A stretch of 64,000 nt of DNA, from the NCBI RefSeq assembly GCF_016481275.1, contig NZ_JAEMNW010000003.1, positions 744,001 to 808,000 of the forward strand, read 5' to 3'. This document shows positions 32,849 through 40,958 of this stretch, piece after piece. Position numbers and translations under genes: made by a program. The stretch comes from Antrihabitans auranticaus. Lineage in GTDB: Bacteria; Actinomycetota; Actinomycetes; Mycobacteriales; Mycobacteriaceae. Every line of letters starts with the position of its first letter. Position 1 is the stretch's first letter. Under the pieces are notes generated by a model that saw only the letters and a list, made by a program, of their open reading frames with translations, was not told the origin of the DNA and did not search any database.

Positions 32849-34288
32849 CTACGGCGACGCGGGAACAACCGGCGGAACGAAGTCGAATGTCATTCCGAGC
32901 AGCCACACCAGCAGCAGGACAACGGGCAGGTGGAACATGAACTGCAGGAACGTGAAACCGACGAGGTCGCGGGCGCGCAGCTTCAGCACCGCGAGCAACG
33001 GCAGCATGAAGAACGGATTGATCAGGTTCGGCAGGGCTTCGGCGACGTTGTAGATCTGGACCGTCCAGCCCAGGTTCATCTGCACGTCCGTCGCAGATTG
33101 CATGACGTACGGCGCCTCGACCAGCCACTTGCCGCCGCCCGATGGAACGAACACGCCGAGAATGACCGTGTAGACCGCGATGACGACGGCGAAGCTTCCG
33201 CCGCCGCCGATGCTGGTGAAGAACTCTGCGAGGTGTTCGGAGATAGTGTTGCCGCCCCGGCCCTCTGCCTTCGTGAGGATCGCCGCCATCGCTGCGTACA
33301 GCGGAAACTGGACGAGGATGCCGGCTGTCGCAGGTACCGCGAGCGACACAGCCTGCAGGAACTTCCGCGGCGTTCCGTGCAGCACCAGGCCCAGCATGAG
33401 GAAGACGAGCAGATAACCGTTGAGGCTGCTGACAACAGTGAGAACCGGCTTCGAGAGAAGTTGGGAAATCAACCAGCCCAACGTCAGCAGTCCGGCCAAG
33501 ATCGGCAGAATTCGGCTGTACTCGAGCCATTCACCAGGTCGGGAGCGCGGTGGTACCTCTTCGGGCGCGTCGTGTACGTCCACGCTGAGATCGTCGGCGG
33601 TCTTTATTGCTGCACCCCGCGGCGCGGAGAAGTGAGCGATAACCACCGTCAGCGCAATGATGATGGCGCACATGACCATCGACTGCCAGGTGAAGATCGT
33701 CGTCCCGAAGTCGAGAACCCCTGTGATCTGCAGCAACGCCGGCGGCAGCGAGGAGGCGGTCGCCTGCAACTGCGCGGCGGAAGAGGACATGCCTAGCGCC
33801 CACACTGCGCCCAGGCCCATGAAGGCTGCTGCTCCGAGGGCCCGGTAGTCGACACGTAAATCGGTCCGGCCCGCGATCGCGCGGGCAAGGAGTCCGCCGA
33901 AGATCAGACTGAGTCCCCAATTCAGCAGCGAAACCGACATCGAAAGAAACGCCACGAAACTGACTGCGGTACGGGCGCTTTGCGGGAGGTCGGCCAGGCG
34001 GTCGATCAGTCGCGCCACCGGGGGCGACGTCGCAACGACGTAACCCGTCAGCACCACCATGGCCATCTGCAGTGTGAACGCCGTCAGATCCCAAAAGCCG
34101 TTCCCGAACGAATCCACGACCGTCTGTGGCGACGAACCGTTGGCGAACGCGGCGACGGCAACGATGACGACTCCGGCGAGCGCGACGACGTATGCGTCCG
34201 GAAACCACTTCTCGGTCCATCGGGCCAGTGCCTGCGCAATCCTGGCCAGCCCCTTCTCGGACTCGGAGCTTTCCACTGCTGCTGTCAC
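32849..34288 (-). CDS. Short-chain fatty acid transporter (AtoE family)
   Basis: A 479-residue integral membrane protein with about 12-13 segments and the TIGR00366 layout (LARWTEKWFPDAYVVALAGVVIVAVAAF near the start, PSGGGKWLVEAPYVMQSATDVQMNLGWTVQIYNVAEALPNLINPFFMLPLLAVLKL near the end). It imports short-chain carboxylates such as acetoacetate or butyrate in homologues. It starts with GTG at 34288, preceded by AGGAG, and overlaps the stop of the upstream terpene-cyclase-fold gene by 4 bp (GTGA), so the two are translated together. No atoDAB genes are beside it. Confidence 0.88.
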   Translation of the reverse strand: MTAAVESSESEKGLARIAQALARWTEKWFPDAYVVALAGVVIVAVAAFANGSSPQTVVDSFGNGFWDLTAFTLQMAMVVLTGYVVATSPPVARLIDRLADLPQSARTAVSFVAFLSMSVSLLNWGLSLIFGGLLARAIAGRTDLRVDYRALGAAAFMGLGAVWALGMSSSAAQLQATASSLPPALLQITGVLDFGTTIFTWQSMVMCAIIIALTVVIAHFSAPRGAAIKTADDLSVDVHDAPEEVPPRSRPGEWLEYSRILPILAGLLTLGWLISQLLSKPVLTVVSSLNGYLLVFLMLGLVLHGTPRKFLQAVSLAVPATAGILVQFPLYAAMAAILTKAEGRGGNTISEHLAEFFTSIGGGGSFAVVIAVYTVILGVFVPSGGGKWLVEAPYVMQSATDVQMNLGWTVQIYNVAEALPNLINPFFMLPLLAVLKLRARDLVGFTFLQFMFHLPVVLLLVWLLGMTFDFVPPVVPASP

Positions 34289-35253
34289 GGCACCGTTCTC
34301 CTCTGCTCGTCCCACCAGCAAAGCACTCGTGTTCCGCTGAGCGTCAGCCATTTCGACGGTTCACCGGCCGGAACGTCGACCTCGAACCACACGGCCCCAG
34401 GGTGCCGTCGCGACTGCAACCATGTGCCGTCCGGCTGACGCGCTGCGCGGATGAGTTCGATGGCGTCCGCCATGCGCGGATCGGGTGTGGTGCCCTCGAA
34501 GCACGCCGCATCGCGGAAGTACTCGGCTGCGTTCAGCACGTCGTAGAACCACCGAAAGGGGTAGGAGAATCGGGCGACCCAGTTCGCGATCGGTTCGCCC
34601 GTCGAGAGTCGGCGGAAGAGGCTGCGCTGCAAGAGATATTCCTCGCCGGACTGCCTGGCTGCTCGCGTCGCTTCGGTCCCGCCCGTCGCGATCTCGTGAG
34701 CGAGCAATGCCTTCAGCGAGTTGAGCGTCGAGTGGACCGACGAGCGGGTCGAGCCCTCGACCCATTCGCAGTTCCAGCCGCCGTCGGGTAGCCGATGTTC
34801 GACGAACCAGTCGACGATGCCGCCGATGTCGGCGCCGAGCCACAGCCCGTTCTCGACCGTCGTTGCGTTGATACAGCAGTCGACCTCGCCTCCCCAGTAG
34901 GGCAGGCTGTCGTACTCCCAGCGACTGTTCTCGGCGAGCAGTTCAGCGGTCCGGCGTTCGCGCAGGACGGCCGGGTCGAGACCCCACTCCCGGAGCAACG
35001 TCAGCACCGGCGTCGTTGCGGTCCACGGCTGGCCTTCCCCGGAACCGTCGAAGCCCGCGGGAAAGAACGCGCCGCCGGCCCACTGGCCGTCAGGATCCTG
35101 CAATTCGAGCAGGTGCGCGCCGAAGCCTTCGGTGGCGATCCTCGATCGGGTCGCTTCCCACACCGCCGGTGGTGCACCGGCGAGGTCGCGCTCGACCTGC
35201 CAACGCAGTGCCGGATCGGAGTCGCTCAGCCACGCGATGAGAGGCCTGGTCAC
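34285..35253 (-). CDS. Terpene-cyclase-fold (alpha/alpha toroid) protein
   Basis: A 322-residue protein with QW-like repeats typical of squalene/oxidosqualene cyclase and prenyltransferase domains: ELQDPDGQWAGGAFF, HRLPDGGWNCEWVEGSTRSSVHSTLNSLKALLAHE, ARQPDGTWLQ. It is much shorter than squalene-hopene cyclase (about 630) and lacks the DxDD protonation motif, so it is more likely a single-domain relative. Its function is unknown. It starts with GTG and is translationally coupled to the AtoE transporter downstream. The pair suggests a role tied to carboxylate or isoprenoid import. Confidence 0.68.
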   Translation of the reverse strand: MTRPLIAWLSDSDPALRWQVERDLAGAPPAVWEATRSRIATEGFGAHLLELQDPDGQWAGGAFFPAGFDGSGEGQPWTATTPVLTLLREWGLDPAVLRERRTAELLAENSRWEYDSLPYWGGEVDCCINATTVENGLWLGADIGGIVDWFVEHRLPDGGWNCEWVEGSTRSSVHSTLNSLKALLAHEIATGGTEATRAARQSGEEYLLQRSLFRRLSTGEPIANWVARFSYPFRWFYDVLNAAEYFRDAACFEGTTPDPRMADAIELIRAARQPDGTWLQSRRHPGAVWFEVDVPAGEPSKWLTLSGTRVLCWWDEQRRTVP

Positions 35254-35312
35254 ATTGATCGACTCTAGCTGGACACGGATTTACCGGCCCCGTAACTGGG
35301 TACTGCCCGATT

Positions 35313-35957
35313 ATGAAGAACAGCCGCACAATTCTGCTTTCCGGTGCGTCTTTGATCGCCCTCGTGACCGCCGCATGCGGTAGCGACGACTCTGATGCGC
35401 CGGCGACCGTCGAGACCGCGCCGACGTCGGTCGAAGCGTCTCCCACTGGCAGCTCCACGCCGCCGGGTGTCGCAGGAAATCCGTTCCGGGTGCCTGGCGG
35501 TGCGAGTGGTGACGACAACGCATTCACCTACGACGAAGCAGCCGTTCCGGTCGGTTCGGTACTGGATATCGAATCCGAGGAGGAAGACGGCCGGACAACC
35601 ATCTCGCTCAACGCGACGGGGTTGGCACCCAGCCGGGATTACGGGGTGCACGTGCATACGAAACGCTGCGGCTCGGAGCCGGCGGATTCGGGGCCGCACT
35701 ATCAGAACTCGATCGACCCCGCGGCGACGCCGGAGACCCCATCGTCGGACCCGGCGTTCGCGAACGCCCTGAACGAGGTCTGGCTCGACATCACCACCGA
35801 TGCGAACGGGAAGGCCCAGGCGTCGACGACCGTTGCCTGGGAGTTCCGCGACGACGAGGCCAACTCGGTAGTGGTCCATGCGAAGCACACCATGACCGCG
35901 CCGGGCGAGGCCGGCATGGCCGGTGACCGCCTCGCCTGCATCGACGAGGACTTCTGA
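35313..35957 (+). CDS. SodC-like Cu superoxide dismutase family lipoprotein
   Basis: A 214-residue protein with a lipoprotein-type signal (LIALVTAAC, Cys22) and a Ser/Thr-rich linker. The Cu-SOD fold keeps copper ligands H113 and H115 (VHVH), H129 (GPHYQ) and H189 (VVVHA), the disulfide pair C119/C209 and the channel Arg206 in GDRLAC. The loop that should carry zinc ligands is replaced by ...ANALNEVWLDI, so both zinc histidines are missing. Cell-surface location and copper-only activity are inferred. It ends 4 bp before the convergent exported-protein gene. Confidence 0.8.
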   Translation: MKNSRTILLSGASLIALVTAACGSDDSDAPATVETAPTSVEASPTGSSTPPGVAGNPFRVPGGASGDDNAFTYDEAAVPVGSVLDIESEEEDGRTTISLNATGLAPSRDYGVHVHTKRCGSEPADSGPHYQNSIDPAATPETPSSDPAFANALNEVWLDITTDANGKAQASTTVAWEFRDDEANSVVVHAKHTMTAPGEAGMAGDRLACIDEDF

Positions 35958-35961
35958 GCAC

Positions 35962-36393
35962 TCAGCCCTGGTAGGGCTGGATGTCCAGCAGCATTGGCTG
36001 CGCGCCGAAGGACGGGGCGTTGCTGGTGACCGTGACGTCCCAGATTCCGATGCCCGGGCCGACGACGTCCTTCGACGTCCCGACCGGTCCCGGACCGTTG
36101 AGAGTGCGGGTGTAGGACGCGACCGCGCCATCGCCCTGGCGCTTGAAATTGAACGTCAGTTGGACCGAGCAGGGGCCTACACCGACCAATACGCCTGTGA
36201 GCCCCAACGCCGCTGACCCTGGGTAATGGCCCACACCTGCGTCGATGATGCCGCCGCAGATCCCGGGGTTGGCCAGGGTATAGATCGTCGTCTTCGTGTT
36301 TCCATCGGCAGCAGCCGCTGTTCCGGTCGATACGACAAGTGCCGCCGCGGCAGCGGTGCAGGCCAATCCGGTGGCAGCAATCGGGAAACGCAT
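35962..36393 (-). CDS. Small exported protein, function unknown
   Basis: A 143-residue protein with a Sec signal peptide: a basic start, a hydrophobic stretch and an Ala-rich cleavage region (TGTAAAADG, cleavage near residue 29). The mature part is beta-rich and Gly-rich (GVLVGVGPCSVQLTFNFKRQGDGAVASYTRTL) with two cysteines (PGICGG and VGPCSV). No catalytic motif appears. It shares a 227-bp upstream gap with lon, which contains three 14-bp direct repeats next to its start. Confidence 0.7.
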   Translation of the reverse strand: MRFPIAATGLACTAAAAALVVSTGTAAAADGNTKTTIYTLANPGICGGIIDAGVGHYPGSAALGLTGVLVGVGPCSVQLTFNFKRQGDGAVASYTRTLNGPGPVGTSKDVVGPGIGIWDVTVTSNAPSFGAQPMLLDIQPYQG

Positions 36394-36425
36394 TCGATTC
36401 GACTCCTTTGGGTGGTGGGCGCGCG

Positions 36426-36462
36426 GTGATCGGCCCCCTGTGATCGACCCCTTGTGATCGAC
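36426..36462. repeat. Triple 14-bp direct repeat upstream of the exported protein
   Basis: GTGATCGGCCCCCT (36426), GTGATCGACCCCTT (36440) and GTGATCGACGCTG (36454) recur every 14 bp, 33-69 bp upstream of the minus-strand start at 36393. Such phasing (about 1.3 helix turns) could be activator sites. The same gap also has hairpins GGTAG-TTTCG-CTACC (36487-36501) and TAACG-GATT-CGTTA (36506-36519). Confidence 0.55.
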
Positions 36463-36579
36463 GCTGCCGGGTGAGTCGTCGAGACGGGTAGTTTCGCTAC
36501 CGAAGTAACGGATTCGTTATCGCCCTTGCCTGTCCGCTGAGGGCGAACGCCGGGTCGGAACAATCGATCGGCAGCCGGG

Positions 36580-36600
36580 GTTGAGTAGGTATCGCTCAAC
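36580..36600. promoter_or_regulatory. HAIR-like HspR operator upstream of lon
   Basis: GTTGAGT-N7-GCTCAAC matches the HspR-associated inverted repeat CTTGAGT-N7-ACTCAAG at 11 of 14 defined positions and keeps its full internal symmetry and 7-bp spacer. It lies 20 bp upstream of the lon ATG. HspR controls lon in Streptomyces. Confidence 0.6.
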
Positions 36601-36620
36601 TTTGGAAGGGCTGAAACTAG

Positions 36621-38945
36621 ATGAAATCGACAATGAACTTGCCGGTGCTGTTCGTCACCGATCCTGTCGTGCTCCCCGGCATGGTCGTGCCGATCGAGCT
36701 GGACGAACCTGCCCAGGCGGCAATCGACGCAGCGCGTGCGGGCAGCGACAGCAAGGTGCTGATCGCGCCCCGACTCGACGATCGCTACGCGGCCTACGGC
36801 GTCATCGCGACGATCGAGCAGGTCGGGCGGATGCCTGGTGGCAAACCTGCTGCGGTGCTCAAAGCCGAGCAGCGCGCGAAGATCGGCCACGGCGTGACAG
36901 GTCCGGGCGCGGCGCTGTGGGTGGAGGCCGAAACCGTCGAGGCGACCACCGCGGACGGTCGCACAACGGACCTCGCCGCCGAGTACAAGAAGCTCGTCGT
37001 GGCAGTCCTGCAGCGGCGCGAAGCCTGGCAGATCATCGACGCGGTCAACCGGCTCACGGACCCGTCGGCCATCGCTGACACCGCCGGCTATGCGCCCTAC
37101 CTGACCGATGAACAGAAGCGTGAACTGCTCGAAACCCCCGATGTGGCAGCACGTCTGACGAGCCTGATCGAGTGGACCAAGTCTTACATCGCCGAGGCAG
37201 AGGTCACCGAGAAGATCAGCAACGACGTCCGCGAAGGCCTCGAAGACACGCAGCGGAAGTTCCTCTTGCGCCAGCAACTCGCGGCGATCCGCAAGGAACT
37301 CGGCGAGGGCGAACCTGACGGCGCCGACGATTACCGGACCCGCGTCGAATCAGCGGACCTCCCGGAAGCCGTTCGCGAGGCGGCCTTGCGCGAGGTCGGC
37401 AAGCTGGAGCGGTCGAGCGATCAGAGCCCGGAGACCGGTTGGATCCGGACCTGGCTGGACACGGTCCTCGAACTGCCATGGTCTGCCAAGACGACCGACA
37501 ACACCGACGTCACCGCGGCTCGGGCTGTTCTCGATGCCGACCACCACGGCCTCGACGAGGTGAAAGACCGCATGGTCGAGTACCTCGCAGTGCGGGCTCG
37601 CCGCGCCCAGCGCGGCCTGGAGGTCGTCGGCGGACGTGGTTCGGGTGCGGTCATGGTCCTCGTCGGTCCGCCCGGTGTCGGCAAGACGTCGCTCGGTGAG
37701 AGCGTCGCACGGGCGCTGGACCGCAAGTTCGTTCGTGTCGCGCTCGGCGGTGTTCGCGACGAGGCGGAGATCCGTGGGCATCGGCGCACGTACGTCGGCG
37801 CACTGCCGGGCCGCATCGTTCGCGCGATCAAGGAAGCGGGTGCGATGAATCCGGTTGTCCTGCTGGACGAGATCGACAAGGTCGGTGCCGACTACCGGGG
37901 CGATCCTGCGGCGGCGCTGCTCGAGGTGCTCGACCCGGCGCAGAACCACACGTTCCGCGACCACTACCTCGACTTGGACCTGGACCTCTCCGATGTTCTG
38001 TTCATCGCGACCGCCAACGTCATGGACACCATCCCTGGACCGTTGCTGGACCGCATGGAGCTGATCACCGTCGACGGCTACACCGAAGACGACAAGGTTG
38101 CGATCGCCCGGGACTTCCTGGTCCCGCGTCAACTCGAGCGGGCGGCGCTGACCCCCGACGAGGTCACGTTGACCGACGAAGCACTTCGCGAGGTTGCTGC
38201 CAACTACACCCGGGAGGCCGGGGTGCGGCAGATGGAGCGCCTGGTCGCCAAGGCACTGCGGAAGGCGGCGACAAAGCTGGCGAAGGACGTGGAGTCCGCA
38301 ATCGTCATCGACGTGCCCCAACTGAAGGACTTCCTCGGCAGGCCTCGGTTCACACCGGAGTCGGCGGAAAGGACTGCGGTTCCGGGTGTTTCGACGGGTC
38401 TTGCCGTGACCGGCTTGGGCGGTGACGTCCTCTTCATCGAGGCGAATGCTGCGACAGGCAAGCCGGGTCTGACGCTGACCGGCCAACTGGGTGACGTGAT
38501 GAAGGAGTCGGCGCAGATCGCGTTGACCTACGTCAGATCGCACCTGGATCAGTTGGGGTTGGATTCCGACGTCTTGGACGGCAGCATCCACGTGCACGTT
38601 CCGGCCGGTGCGGTGCCGAAGGACGGTCCTTCGGCCGGTGTCACGATGGTGACCGCGCTGACGTCGCTTGCGCTCGGTCGGCCGGTGCGGTCCGACGTCG
38701 GCATGACCGGTGAGGTCACGCTGAACGGTCGGGTGTTGCCGATCGGTGGCGTCAAGCAGAAGTTGCTCGCGGCGCAGCGTGCCGGCTTGAAGACGGTCTT
38801 CCTGCCCAAGCGCAACGAACCCGATCTCGATGACGTTCCGGCCGAGGTGCTGGAAGCCCTGGAGGTGCACCTCGTTTCGGACGTCGCCGACATCGTTGCG
38901 GCGGCGATCGAACCCGCAAAGGTTGCCGCCACCGCAGCCGCATAG
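36621..38945 (+). CDS. lon: ATP-dependent Lon protease
   Basis: A 774-residue Lon of normal length. The LON substrate domain (residues about 6-200) starts with NLPVLFVTDPVVLPGMVVPIELDEP. The AAA+ domain has Walker A GPPGVGKTS near residue 350, Walker B VVLLDEIDKV and the GNILFIATANVMDT sensor region. The protease domain has the catalytic Ser in PKDGPSAGVTMVTAL near residue 675 and the Lys in GGVKQKLLAAQRAG. Lon degrades misfolded and regulatory proteins in the cytosol. A HAIR-like site suggests HspR heat-shock control. TTGGAAGGG precedes the ATG. Confidence 0.95.
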   Translation: MKSTMNLPVLFVTDPVVLPGMVVPIELDEPAQAAIDAARAGSDSKVLIAPRLDDRYAAYGVIATIEQVGRMPGGKPAAVLKAEQRAKIGHGVTGPGAALWVEAETVEATTADGRTTDLAAEYKKLVVAVLQRREAWQIIDAVNRLTDPSAIADTAGYAPYLTDEQKRELLETPDVAARLTSLIEWTKSYIAEAEVTEKISNDVREGLEDTQRKFLLRQQLAAIRKELGEGEPDGADDYRTRVESADLPEAVREAALREVGKLERSSDQSPETGWIRTWLDTVLELPWSAKTTDNTDVTAARAVLDADHHGLDEVKDRMVEYLAVRARRAQRGLEVVGGRGSGAVMVLVGPPGVGKTSLGESVARALDRKFVRVALGGVRDEAEIRGHRRTYVGALPGRIVRAIKEAGAMNPVVLLDEIDKVGADYRGDPAAALLEVLDPAQNHTFRDHYLDLDLDLSDVLFIATANVMDTIPGPLLDRMELITVDGYTEDDKVAIARDFLVPRQLERAALTPDEVTLTDEALREVAANYTREAGVRQMERLVAKALRKAATKLAKDVESAIVIDVPQLKDFLGRPRFTPESAERTAVPGVSTGLAVTGLGGDVLFIEANAATGKPGLTLTGQLGDVMKESAQIALTYVRSHLDQLGLDSDVLDGSIHVHVPAGAVPKDGPSAGVTMVTALTSLALGRPVRSDVGMTGEVTLNGRVLPIGGVKQKLLAAQRAGLKTVFLPKRNEPDLDDVPAEVLEALEVHLVSDVADIVAAAIEPAKVAATAAA

Positions 38946-38946
38946 G

Positions 38947-40842
38947 TCAGGAGGGCGCGGCGACTTTCTCGTCGTCGGCAACGTCCGTCTGGAATTGCGT
39001 CCGATACAGCTCGTCGTAGCGTCCACCTGCGGCGAGCAGTTCGGCGTGTGTGCCCCTTTCGACGATCTGCCCGTCTTCGAGCACCAGGATGACGTTGGCG
39101 GCGCGGATCGTCGAGAGCCGGTGCGCGATCACCAAAGCGGTGCGTCCTTCGAGGGCCTCGCCCAGCGCTTCCTGAACAGCCTTCTCCGAGGTGGAGTCCA
39201 GGGACGCGGTGGCTTCGTCGAGAATGACGACCCGCGGCCGTGCGAGCAGCAGTCGGGCGATCGTCAGCCGCTGGCGCTCGCCCCCTGAGAGGCGGTATCC
39301 GCGTTCACCCACGACTGTTTCCAACCCGTCGGGCAGCGATCGCACCAAAGTCGCCAACCGCGCGCGGCCGAGCGAATCCCACAGTTCTTCCTCGGTCGCC
39401 TCGGGGCGGGCGAGTAGCAGGTTTCCGCGGATGGTGTCGTGGAACAGGTGGCCGTCCTGGGTCACCATGCCCACGGTTTGCTTGATCGATTCGGCCGTGA
39501 GATCGCGAACGTCGACCCCGGAAATTCGCACGGCACCGTCGTCGACGTCGTACAGCCGGGAGACCAGCTGAGCGATGGTCGACTTCCCTGCGCCCGACGA
39601 CCCGACAAGCGCGACAACCTGTCCAGGATCTGCCCGCAGCGAAACATTGTGCAGGACAACGTCACCACCACGGGTGTCCAGCGTCGCGACCTCTTCCAGC
39701 GACGCCAGCGACACCTTGTCTGCGGACGGATAGGCAAACGTGACGGCGTCGACCTCGAGTGATGCCGGCCCCTCGGGAACGCGTTGCGCCCCCGGCTTGT
39801 CTGTGATCAACGGCTTCAGGTCAAGTACTTCGAAGACTCGCTCGAAGCTGACCATCGCACTCATGACCTCCACGCGCGCATTCGCCAGGGCAGTCAGCGG
39901 TGCGTACAGGCGGGTCAGCAACAGGGAGAGCGAAACGACGGCGCCGGGGTCGAGTTGACCCTTCAGGGCGTAGAAGCCGCCGAGGCCGTAGACGACCGCG
40001 ATCGCGAGTGCCGACACGAGCGTCAGAGCCGTCGCAAAGATCGTCTGGGCCATCGCGATTCGAACGCCGATGTCCGCGACCCGACTGGCTCGCGCGGCGA
40101 ACTCGGCAGATTCGCGCTTCGGCTGCCCGAACAACTTGACCAGCGTGGCACCGGGTGCCGAGAACCGTTCCGTCATCTGGGTGCTCATGGCCGAATCGTG
40201 ATTGGCGGATTCCCGCTCCAGTGACGCGAGCCGGCTGCCCATCCGACGCGCGGGCAGGACGAAGACGGGTAACAGCACGAGCGACAGCAGCGTGACCTGC
40301 CAGGAAATCTGAACCATGACGACCAGGGTCAGCAGCAGCGTCACGAAGTTGGCGACCACGCCCGAAAGAGTGTCGCTGAACGCGCGCTGCGCACCGATCA
40401 CGTCGTTGTTGAGCCTGCTGACCAGGGCTCCTGTTCGCGTTCGGGTGAAGAAGGCAATCGGCATCCGCTGGACGTGATCGAACACCGCGGTCCGTAGGTG
40501 CAGGATCAGGCCTTCGCCGATACGTGCGCTCAGCCACCTCGTGACCAGGCCGAGGGCGGCGTCCGCAATCGCGAGGGCACCGATGATCAGAGCAAGGATC
40601 ACGACCACTCGCGGGGCATCACCGTCGACGATCGCGTTGATGACCCGGCCCGCAAGAACCGGCGTTGCCACACCGAGAATCGCGGTCGCGACACTCAGGA
40701 TCAGGAAGCCGATCAGCAGCTTCCGGTGTGGCTGGGCGAATTCCAGAATCCGGCGCAGCGTCGCGCGGGAGAACGGCCGCTTCTCGTTCGGCCCCGTCAT
40801 CGCCATGTACATCTGATTCCAGGCGACCATTTCCATGCTCAT
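38947..40842 (-). CDS. ABC exporter, fused permease-ATPase
   Basis: A 631-residue half transporter. Six membrane segments fill residues about 40-330, followed by the nucleotide-binding domain with Walker A GSSGAGKST, signature LSGGERQRL, Walker B VVILDEATASLDS and the H-loop in VIAHRLSTI. It resembles multidrug/lipid exporters (MsbA/LmrA type) and would act as a homodimer. The ATG at 40842 is set by GGGAGA 8 bp upstream; an open frame further upstream is not needed. It diverges from the FAD/Fe-S dehydrogenase gene. Substrate unknown. Confidence 0.9.
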   Translation of the reverse strand: MSMEMVAWNQMYMAMTGPNEKRPFSRATLRRILEFAQPHRKLLIGFLILSVATAILGVATPVLAGRVINAIVDGDAPRVVVILALIIGALAIADAALGLVTRWLSARIGEGLILHLRTAVFDHVQRMPIAFFTRTRTGALVSRLNNDVIGAQRAFSDTLSGVVANFVTLLLTLVVMVQISWQVTLLSLVLLPVFVLPARRMGSRLASLERESANHDSAMSTQMTERFSAPGATLVKLFGQPKRESAEFAARASRVADIGVRIAMAQTIFATALTLVSALAIAVVYGLGGFYALKGQLDPGAVVSLSLLLTRLYAPLTALANARVEVMSAMVSFERVFEVLDLKPLITDKPGAQRVPEGPASLEVDAVTFAYPSADKVSLASLEEVATLDTRGGDVVLHNVSLRADPGQVVALVGSSGAGKSTIAQLVSRLYDVDDGAVRISGVDVRDLTAESIKQTVGMVTQDGHLFHDTIRGNLLLARPEATEEELWDSLGRARLATLVRSLPDGLETVVGERGYRLSGGERQRLTIARLLLARPRVVILDEATASLDSTSEKAVQEALGEALEGRTALVIAHRLSTIRAANVILVLEDGQIVERGTHAELLAAGGRYDELYRTQFQTDVADDEKVAAPS

Positions 40843-40958
40843 CGCTGTCTCCCCTCGATCGCGCTGTGCGAGGACAAGCCAAGCACGCGGCACCGACACT
40901 ACGACCTCGAGTGCGGTTGAGATCAAGTCGTTCAGGTCGGCGCAACTACTGTTGAACC

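Noticed and set aside
37350-39026. A 558-residue open frame antisense to lon
   Set aside because: It mirrors the Lon reading frame and has no recognisable domain.
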